From NCBI GenBank assembly GCA_015852425.1, contig JAAAIG010000555.1, positions 10,003 to 26,429 of the forward strand: a stretch of DNA of 16,427 bases, given 5' to 3'. This document shows positions 9,736 to 16,427 of this stretch, in pieces. The notes under the pieces are model-generated. The model saw only the letters and a program-made list of their open reading frames with translations. It was not told where the DNA came from and ran no database searches. Made by a program: the position numbers and the translations under genes. The DNA comes from Gryganskiella cystojenkinii (lineage: Eukaryota > Mortierellomycota > Mortierellomycetes > Mortierellales > Mortierellaceae). Numbering within the stretch: position 1 is the stretch's first letter; each line of letters begins with the position of its first letter.

Positions 9736-10590
9736 AATCGCACATTCGAATCCTTGACGTACGTTTTCACTAAGAATAATAAAGCAAAAGCGTCCGCCGG
9801 AGGCTTCAAAGTGAAACTTGATCTGGGGAAGGACCAGAGCCGAGCGGTTGTTGGCTTAATGGAAAATCCTGAAAGAACTAGGTGGATTCACGGCCGTTGC
9901 CGGGGCTGTGCTACTGTATCCAATTTTATGCGAGACCGTGATGAATATGGATCGTGTCTTTTGTGGCGGTGGATAAGAAGAAGGTCGAGAAACAACCGCC
10001 AAGAAAACATGCTTTCTTCATGTTTTTGGATTCTTCTCATTCCGAGTGAAGCACAGTAGAAAATATACGGATCATTGACCCCGCTACTCTTACGATCCTC
10101 TTTTACCGTTGGCATGAAAGTGTCGATTCTGCATGTTTACGCCACTTTTTTAAGGAACGTTCAAAGATACCAGACTTTGAAAAAAATATAAAGTAGGCAC
10201 ATGGACGAAGGAGGTTCTTTGGGACCAGCGTGCTGCGAAAGTCAACATACGTAGAACAAAAAAAAACAACAGACAGCCCAATGGCGCCACGAAAGGGAGA
10301 TCAAAAAATTCTTTGATTTCTTTTCTACATTGAGTCCAGATCCGTTCGAGCCCCATTGACGCGAACAGGCAACAACGAAGGCAAACAGCGTTGGGCTGTC
10401 GATCGCGTGGAGTGTTCCAGTAGAAAAAAAGAAACAGTAACTTCATTCTTTGCTCATGCTCACCTCACTTTTTGACGGCAAAAGAAGGGAAAGTGAATCC
10501 TGATCAAGCTGAAAATGTAACATTTTTTTTGTCTTTGACATGACAGCATGATGATATTAGCAAACGAGAAACCGCATAAAAACGCGAGAC
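9736..10590. other. Intergenic stretch without a recognisable gene
   Basis: The short open frames here (for example 9754-10059 on + and 10150-10446 on -) have no recognisable domain. They read like random sequence, or further decayed tail of the pseudogene. A CCAAT pentamer occurs at 10278-10282, about 440 nt upstream of PMP3; this may be chance. I see no RNA gene or mobile element ends. Confidence 0.5.
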
Positions 10591-10720
10591 TGTGCTTGTC
10601 TCACTCTTTTTTCTTTTTTTCTTTTTTGTTTTTTACCTTCTCTTTTCGCTTTTCATCTCCTCCAAACTCATCAAACACAGTTTTTCTTTTCACCACATTC
10701 AAGAAAGCACATAACTCGCC
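10591..10720 (+). promoter_or_regulatory. Pyrimidine-rich promoter/leader of PMP3
   Basis: The + strand is almost pure C/T from about 10595 to 10660, then becomes A/C-rich just before the start codon. This is the same arrangement as ahead of MO25. It probably marks the transcription start region. No clear stress-response element (AGGGG) was found close by, although the family is often stress-induced. Confidence 0.5.
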
Positions 10721-11220
10721 ATGGCTCTCACCTGTTCCGATATCTTCAAGTTCATCTTTGCCGTTATTCTCCCTCCTATTGGAGTTTTCTTGGAGGTTCG
10801 TCTCTTTCATTCTCATCGACATATACCACTCCATTTTTATTTTTTTTTTGTTTCCTGTGAAAACCCCGCCCCCTCCTGCGGGAGCTACGAACTCACCACC
10901 ATGCCACCTCGATGGTCTTGTCGTTATTAACTCTCTTTTTTTCACATATGTTTCAATAGAGAGGATGTGGTAGGGATCTCGTCATCAACATCTTGTTGAC
11001 CTGCCTGGGTTACATTCCCGGTAAGCCCCTTGTCACCGCCTCGTCTGTGGACATACTGGACGAAATGAAAGAAAAAACATCATCGCACGGTTCGTCATCG
11101 AGTGTCATCGGAACTGGGAATCGTAACGACTAACGCATAAACTTTTTTTTTTTCTATTCTTGGTTATTTATTTGTTTGTTAGGTATCATCCACGCATTCT
11201 ACATTATCCTAAAGTATTAG
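10721..11220 (+). CDS. PMP3: Plasma membrane proteolipid 3 (PMP3 / RCI2 family)
   Basis: Exons 10721-10795, 10960-11020 and 11183-11220 join in frame to give a complete 57-aa protein beginning MALTCSDIFKFIFAVILPP. The hydrophobic segment FKFIFAVILPPIGVFLE (about 9-25) is followed by a short RGCGRD loop and a second membrane segment, NILLTCLGYIPGIIHAFYII. This is the two-helix hairpin of the UPF0057/PMP3 family, and 57 aa is the normal size. Yeast Pmp3 and plant RCI2 proteins sit in the plasma membrane. Loss hyperpolarises the membrane and raises cation sensitivity. That role is carried over from the family. The two introns are 164 and 162 nt, so two-thirds of the gene body is intron. The first intron has an atypical GTTCGT donor, while the second has a standard GTAAG and a CTAAC branch-like site. 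A poly(A) signal follows at 11374-11379. Confidence 0.96.
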
Positions 11221-11894
11221 AAGACGCCACCCAGTTGCATACAACGAAACCAGATCAAGAAAAAAAACCCTTTCGACGAACTGGGATGGCGCGAAAATCA
11301 TCAAATAACACAAAAACAAGCTCACAACCCTCTTGAAGGAGAGGATCTTTCTTTTGTTCTTCATGAGATATTAAATAAACACTCTCTACCGTCTTTTCCT
11401 ACAAATTGAGGCCTGTGCACCTGCCATCAAAATGCCTTGCTAGTCTGGGTCTCTCTTTCGAAAAGTGGGCACAGCACGCGGCTGATTGATCAGTGGAGAA
11501 TGAACAACGTGCCCCTTCTTGTTATTTGTTGATTCTGTCTCTCCCCAAACAGTAATTTCTCCAGCTTATTCATCACACTACCTTTTCCTGCTTTTTCACT
11601 TCCACCGTGAGGAGTATCGTGATTTTCTTTCCTTGTCTTTCAGGGTGTTTCTTTAAGCCCGGGCCACTGGTATAAAGAGATTGGGACCCGGTAGTTTGGA
11701 GGCAGAACTCAGTTTCTCTCTTCCCTTTTCTCTTTTTATCTCTTTTAATTATGCGATACTGTTATTAGATGATTACGAAATGTCGATTACATTAAAACAA
11801 GAACTTGAGGAGGAAAGAAAAAATCTACAATGAAAGATGAACAAAGGAGTGGGTTGAGCGAAAGGTCGAATCAGGGAAATAGAGAGGATATCTT
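11221..11894. other. Convergent 3' intergenic region between PMP3 and HAP5
   Basis: This 674-nt gap separates the stop codons of PMP3 (+) and HAP5 (-), so both genes end into it. Beyond the PMP3 poly(A) signal I see T/C-rich stretches at about 11520-11640 and 11710-11750. A TTTAATT near 11744 reads AATTAAA on the minus strand and could serve HAP5. No gene or RNA was recognised. Confidence 0.5.
11374..11379 (+). terminator. AATAAA poly(A) signal of PMP3
   Basis: This canonical hexamer lies about 155 nt after the PMP3 stop codon, in an A/T-rich setting. It is a plausible 3' end signal; actual use is inferred. Confidence 0.5.
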
Positions 11895-13251
11895 TTAAAG
11901 TGGCGCCCAACTGCTATCCGAGGTCATCTGTTGTGAGGAAGGTTGAGATGTTCCACCAGGTCCTCCTGGTCCCCCTGGTCCACCACCACCTCCCCCACCT
12001 CCTCCATCATGGGGTTGGAAATCGAAATGCTGTTGTTGTTGATGATGCTGTTGTTGTTGACTTGGATGATGTTGCTGCTGAGGATGTTGACCTTGTTGTT
12101 GAGCCATCTGGCGCATGTACTGGAGTTGAAGTTGTTGTTGCTGTTGTTGTTGATAGGGATCCATACCCCCAGGAGGAATGTACGCTCCCTCTAACATTCC
12201 ATACGCCGCATAAGGGTAACCCTCCATTCCCGGGTTCTGGACGCCGCTCCCTCCCCCACCAGGGACTGTTGACCCGATCGAGGGGAAGGATTCTTGACTC
12301 CTTCGATGACCGAGTTCGGGTCCACCTTGACCTTGAGCCTGTGCAGCAGCTGCCGCTGCACCCTTGGGCTCTTTTCCCATTTTAAATTCCTCGCGTGGCA
12401 CAATGTCGATCAGGAAATCAAACATGTCGGTCTTTGTGATCGCGGCCGCGATATCACTCCGTTGTAACGTCCTTCTCTTGTTCTCCTCGGCGTGAATCCT
12501 ATTTCCAATAAGGGTATAAAAAGGCAGAGAGGGGGATCGTAGGTTAGTAACAACAATGTTCGAGACCGTTCAGTTCATGATCATGACAGTTCACTCCAGA
12601 ACTAAAAAAAAAAAAATTGTGGCCACCGTTGAACTTTTTTTTGATTTGATTTGCTTACCATGCCCGGATGGTGAGCTCGGTAATAAAGATCTCGCAACCT
12701 TTGTCGAACAACATGGGTGCCTCGGCACTGATCATTTTTGCCTATGGAAAGACGAACAGAGAAATATGAACGGAAAAAGTACAAGGGTCAGGCCACGTCG
12801 TAAAAATAGTCAATTACGAAAACAAAGATCCTCCCGACTGGTTATTTTGCATGAGAAATCCTTCTTTTACCTTGACATCTTCGTCCGTCTTCATGACCTT
12901 CTTGATACGGGCCAAGGGTAAGTGATGCATCTTGAAATCCTGGGGGACGTTCTCAATCTCGTGCATCTGGCTCATCCAAAAGGACTGCAAGAGATGCATA
13001 TGGGCTTGTTGCATCGGTTGTTGGTGTGCGAGCGAAGGATCATGGTGGTGTTGGAGCGGTGGCGGGGGAGCATGACCCATTGGCTGCATAATATGGTATT
13101 GGTGATGTTGCTGTTGCTGTTGATGGTGTTGTTGTTGCAAATGGTGTTGCTGTTGTTGTTGGTGTTGTTGGTGTTGTTGCATCTGATGGTACTGCGCTGC
13201 TACGGCGGGATCATAGGCAGAACCGGTCGAGTCTTGCCTCTGGTGGGACAT
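11895..13251 (-). CDS. HAP5: HAP5 / NF-YC subunit of the CCAAT-binding complex
   Basis: Minus-strand exons 13251-12871, 12741-12659 and 12498-11895 join in frame (introns 129 and 160 nt) to give 355 aa. Residues 1-85 are Gln/His-rich. [10 protein letters not shown] (91-100) is the conserved segment just before the histone fold. The fold runs from about 109 to 190 and includes [47 protein letters not shown] and [14 protein letters not shown]. The C-terminal half holds further Gln/His runs and a Gly/Pro tract, and ends DSSWAPL. NF-YC pairs with the HAP3/NF-YB histone fold and HAP2/NF-YA to bind CCAAT promoters in the nucleus; this is established for the family. The first junction, as spliced at GTAAAA, adds two residues (Ala-Lys) inside the fold. 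An upstream GTCAAG donor would avoid them and give 353 aa. The polyQ runs use mixed CAA/CAG codons. The ATG at 13251 starts the recognisable protein; an upstream in-frame extension looks like leader. Confidence 0.96.
13015..13190 (-). repeat. Gln/His-coding triplet repeat in HAP5 exon 1
   Basis: On the minus strand, CAA/CAG/CAT/CAC triplets encode Gln and His runs covering roughly residues 22-80. The tract is interrupted and codon-mixed, not one pure microsatellite. A second, similar tract lies at about 12030-12150 in the last exon, next to a Gly/Pro-coding stretch at about 11960-12010. Confidence 0.85.
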
Positions 13252-13861
13252 TGATTTCTGATTTTTTGATATTGCTCGGTCGATTAGTCTTTTCTGGATG
13301 GTGCTGAAAATAGAACGAGAGACGAAGGAAAGAAAGGGTTGAAAAGCTAAGAGAAAAGGGGAATGACCGTCGATGGAGGAGGGAACGAATAGGAGGAGGG
13401 TGGGTGAAAAATGGTAAAGAAGAGAAAGAAGAAGAGGGCGGCTGCTGTATGGTGTCCACATCACACTGGTTGGTCGTCTGTCCGTTCTTCCCAAAAAAAA
13501 AAAATGAAATTTTCCCGCCATTTTTTTCTCTATCTTTCAGTGTGTGTTCCCGTGACGATCAACCAAACTAAGACACTTTCATATTTTTTTTTTTTTTTTT
13601 TTTTGCCAAGGAGACAGAAAGTCCAGGCCGTTGCGGGATTTACAACCCTTGCTGCTTACTCAACTCAAAAGAAAACGTATAGAGGGTTCGACCGTCGTGC
13701 TCTTTGACAAAATATGCGAAATGTTTGTTATTTGTGATGATGAGTTGTTATCAAAGTGAGAGAAAAAAAATGAGGCAAAGGAAAAAAAAAAAATCTTGTC
13801 TGTTTTTGCAGCTGGAAACGAATATCCTGCTCGTATCAAAAACCGAATCTCTCTCTATTTT
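13252..13861 (-). promoter_or_regulatory. HAP5 leader/promoter and 3' end region of the PP2A activator gene
   Basis: Between the HAP5 start and the upstream gene's stop, the minus strand is pyrimidine-rich at about 13310-13440. It also carries an uninterrupted run of 21 T on the + strand (13584-13604). A good acceptor-like site (TTTTCAG, minus strand, ending at 13304) and a GTAAG donor-like site at about 13659 would allow a 5' leader intron of about 356 nt; this is speculative. I see no additional coding gene and no CCAAT box suggesting autoregulation. Confidence 0.45.
13584..13604 (+). repeat. Run of 21 T
   Basis: This uninterrupted T tract lies between the HAP5 start and the PP2A activator stop. 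It is one of several in the window; others are 17 T at 741-757 and about 17 A at 1297-1313. Length in an assembly may be unreliable. Confidence 0.85.
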
Positions 13862-16146
13862 TTAATCAAAGGGCAAACGTCTTGCACCGCTGGAGGGCAC
13901 ACCAGGGATGACCCTCTCACCGGAAGCATTTGCTGCCGCAGCGGCCGCAATCGCACTTGGAATCTTCATTCCGCAACAGGTCGGGAATTCTTGACCGAAC
14001 GCATGCACATGGGCGTGACCCTCAACTCCCGCATCCTCTTCGTCTTCGTCCAAGATCCGGGTGTCGCTCAGACCTTTGAACGGTAACAGAGATCCGAAGA
14101 GGAAATGTTGCATAATCGGCAACTTGCCAAAGACCTCGGCCTTGTACATCTTGATCATGCCCGAATTCACCTTATCCCAAGTCTTGACAGCGCTGATATC
14201 ATCCAACATCGGTGAATGCCATCTTAACGAGGCCGATTTAACCTACACGTCAAAGAGAAAGTAAAAGAAGACAGTATTGTGTGAACAACAGTTTGAAGGT
14301 CTTCCTTTTTTTTGTTTTGTTTTTGTTTTTTTTTTTTGGTCCTGGTGTTCCCTCTATTATCCAAGACTTACAGAGTTGATAAACTTGACACAGGAGAGAT
14401 ACATGTAATCCTTGGCAAACTCAGAGACGATATCGTTGTCATGGATCGATTTGGGTCTAATATACTTGTGTCCTCTCAACTGGGCAGCACCAAACAAGAA
14501 TGGCAGGAAATGATAATCATCCAGGCCCCAGACTCCGTGCGATCCTGCGGGCTCGAGCCAGTATGCGAACTGAAGATTCCTCATCACTTCGATATATCTA
14601 TCAAGAGGTACATAAAAGGTCTCGAGGTTAAACAGTTGTCCGTTTTTTTCAAAGAACGTCATTGCAGAAATCACGAACGGATCTTACCTGAAAAAGACAT
14701 TGAGCACGACAGCCTTGTAGTCCTCTTGCTTGATCAGGCCCAGCTTATCAAAGCAGTGGAGCCACGCAAGGAAACTGGCTTCGTGTCCTGTACCATAATC
14801 GATTCTCTTACGGTTACCCCAGCACTCGACAAAGTACTTTGATACCTCAGGGATCGCCGCCTTTGGCAACGACAAACGTTCCATCCATGTAGGGGTAGAC
14901 TAAATAACGTCAAACGGACAAAAATAAAAGACTATTCGAGTTAGTCCACGTGCGCAACATAAAGCGACGCAGCTTTTGTCCGCTGCTCGTCTCTTTCTTT
15001 TCTTGATCTTACCAGAGCAACTTGATCGTAAAACTTGCGGAACGCGGGGTTACCGAATCGACTCTCATGGCCAGTCTCTGGTGGGTATTGTTCCGTGACC
15101 TCTGCGACCAAGTCCAGGGTGTTCAACATGGCCTTCACAACCTGTATACCAATAAACGAGTCAATACTGTCAGCATCCAGATAAGAAAATCACCTGAGAC
15201 CCGTGAAGAAAAAACAGAGGCAAAGAAGCAGGGCGATTTATCAATTCAAAAAGAGGGGGCAGAGGAGAAAAGGGCAATCTGATCGAGTCCCTCCCCCTTT
15301 CGTTACCTCGCTTTGATGACACTGAGCGGAGCTGACGACGCCGACAACGCTCTCGTTCAAGGCATCCAGGAATTCAAACAAGTTAGCATAGGTCTCGGAT
15401 CCATGGAACAATTCGAGGTCTTCCTTGGTGAGAATCTCCCTTCTGGGGACAGTGAAAGTGCTGTCTTGATGGTTGTTGTGATGATCTCCTGCGATCGAGG
15501 ATGCGCTTCTGCTTGCATCCGAAGTCTGAGAACGGGTCTGGTCCTCCTCCTGATCCATGAGGAGCTCCTGCTCATGCTCCTCGCCCGGGTTCGATGACGT
15601 TGAGGAGTAGGTGCTACCAAGCTTCAAGGAAGCGTGTGAAAGTGTAGGCGATGGTGGCTCAGCGATGATTGACGACGGTGGGGAGGGGACACCGGTCGAG
15701 AAGCCATCTAGACCCTTGGCGTAGTGGCCACTGACACTGTACGGTTTTGTTGAGAGATACGTTGGGTTGGCACCACTGGAGAGAGTAAGGTTCTGAAGGT
15801 GGGGGATATCAGGGGCGGGGATCTCGACGAGGGTTGGGGTCAATTTGTGAAGTTCCTCGAGGTCGGCATCATGGTGGTCGAGTTGCATGGATGAGAGAGT
15901 AGGGGTTGTCGGTGCCCCTCCTTGTCCAGTTGAAGAAAGGACAGGGATGTCGACGACCTGGTTGGCGAGGGTCTCTGTCCATTCCATGACTTGGGGAGCC
16001 TTTTCAGAAAAGTCGATCGAGTGGCGACTAGCGCTGGGGATGCTTGGGTTTGTGGCCGGGGTCAAGAAGCTGGTTGAAGACAACTCGTCAGTATTCGAGG
16101 TGGCAATCTCACCCTCGGCGAATGTGTTGACCACGGGTGATTCCAT
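13862..16146 (-). CDS. PTPA: Serine/threonine protein phosphatase 2A activator (PTPA / Rrd type)
   Basis: Minus-strand exons 16146-15307, 15141-15013, 14899-14688, 14597-14372 and 14242-13862 join in frame (introns 90-165 nt) to give 595 aa. The PTPA domain runs from about 238 to 525. It starts [20 protein letters not shown] and includes [12 protein letters not shown] (354-365), [24 protein letters not shown] (417-427), [12 protein letters not shown] and [20 protein letters not shown]. These are the signature stretches of the family. PTPA proteins bind the PP2A catalytic subunit with ATP and promote its active form; yeast Rrd1/Rrd2 also show prolyl isomerase activity. That is family knowledge; sequence alone does not separate Rrd1 from Rrd2. 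Residues 1-235 are a Ser/Thr/Pro-rich, probably disordered extension with several Ser-Pro/Thr-Pro sites, absent from typical 320-400-aa members. The C-terminus ([15 protein letters not shown]) resembles other fungal members. All key stretches are intact. Confidence 0.96.
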
Positions 16147-16427
16147 TTTTGTTTTGTATAATGTCGTCTGTCGAAGGGAAGGGAGAAAAGATTAGTGGGG
16201 AAGAAGGAAAAAAGACCTTTTTTTTCACGGTTGCGCGGACAGGAGAACTGGACTTTTTTGGGCTTCCTCTTTTCTGAGGCGGACAGGTTGAACGGACTGG
16301 GACCTTTTTCTCGATTTCTGCATTTCTGCGGGGTTTCCTTAGATAGCCCACTCAAGTTGTAGGCCCTGTAGTATTTACGATTGACAAAAAACCATGCGTG
16401 ACATACTCTTTGCTTTTCATCTTGCAA
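16147..16427 (-). promoter_or_regulatory. 5' leader/promoter region of the PP2A activator gene
   Basis: The minus strand has a C/T-rich tract at about 16171-16240. It ends in a CAG (ending at 16168) that could be an acceptor for a leader intron, 21 nt before the start codon. The window ends inside this region. No other gene is recognisable; the open frame running through it is a shadow with no conserved features. Confidence 0.4.

Noticed and set aside
9685..9753. tRNA-like pair: TGGCTGAATGG (A-box-like) and ATTCGAATCC (B-box-like)
   Set aside because: No acceptor stem can be formed: the seven bases before the A-box-like site do not pair with those after the B-box-like site, and the T stem fails at its first pair. 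The same bases read as the LRR pseudogene tail.
12514..12525. TATAAAAAGG on the + strand
   Set aside because: It lies inside HAP5 intron 2 and faces the wrong way for any gene present; probably chance.
13252..13521. Upstream in-frame extension of HAP5 exon 1
   Set aside because: The extra residues are Phe/Leu/Ser/Arg-rich, typical of translated pyrimidine-rich leader, and a recognisable NF-YC N-terminus starts at the ATG at 13251.
13734..13752. GTGATGA resembling a snoRNA C box
   Set aside because: No D box (CTGA) with a terminal stem was found at the right distance.
1..16427. Mobile element, CRISPR array or biosynthetic gene cluster
   Set aside because: I saw no transposase or reverse transcriptase frames, no long terminal or inverted repeats with target duplications, and no spaced direct repeats. 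The genes belong to unrelated housekeeping functions.

Overview
The window is ordinary protein-coding chromosomal DNA from a fungus. The genes carry several GT-AG introns, mostly 90-165 nt. Start codons are preceded by long pyrimidine-rich leaders, and homopolymer A/T runs are frequent. The best-fitting group is Mortierellomycotina (Mortierella-like moulds). This is an inference from two things: the decayed F-box/leucine-rich-repeat gene in the middle, whose C-terminal layout I associate with those fungi, and a MO25 protein that looks very animal-like. I see no bacterial, viral, transposon, CRISPR or rRNA/tRNA content.

Layout, left to right: (1) a MO25/Hym1 scaffold gene on + (881-3772, seven exons, 330 aa); (2) convergent to it, a secreted class 2 triacylglycerol lipase on - (4115-5459, three exons, 375 aa); (3) on the same strand, LAS1, the pre-rRNA-processing HEPN endoribonuclease (5843-8080, five exons, 608 aa); (4) a degenerate F-box/LRR pseudogene on + (about 8567-9735), followed by roughly 850 bp with no recognisable gene; (5) PMP3, a 57-aa plasma-membrane proteolipid, on + (10721-11220, three exons); (6) convergent to it, HAP5/NF-YC, the CCAAT-binding-complex subunit, on - (11895-13251, three exons, 355 aa, Gln/His-rich); (7) on the same strand, a PP2A activator (PTPA/Rrd type) on - (13862-16146, five exons, 595 aa) with a long disordered N-terminal extension.

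The genes do not form a pathway or biosynthetic cluster. They are housekeeping, signalling and stress functions that happen to be neighbours: morphogenesis kinase scaffolding, ribosome biogenesis, transcription, phosphatase activation and membrane potential, plus one extracellular hydrolase. All exon joins were made by eye from splice consensus, reading frame and family conservation. Six genes rejoin in frame with no ambiguity. HAP5 has one questionable junction inside the histone fold.

I did not find a convincing previously undescribed system. The observations most worth a second look are the HAP5 splice-site ambiguity, the roughly 235-residue PTPA extension, the decayed F-box/LRR gene, the 973-nt intron in the MO25 gene, and the overlapping two-strand poly(A) signals between the first two genes.
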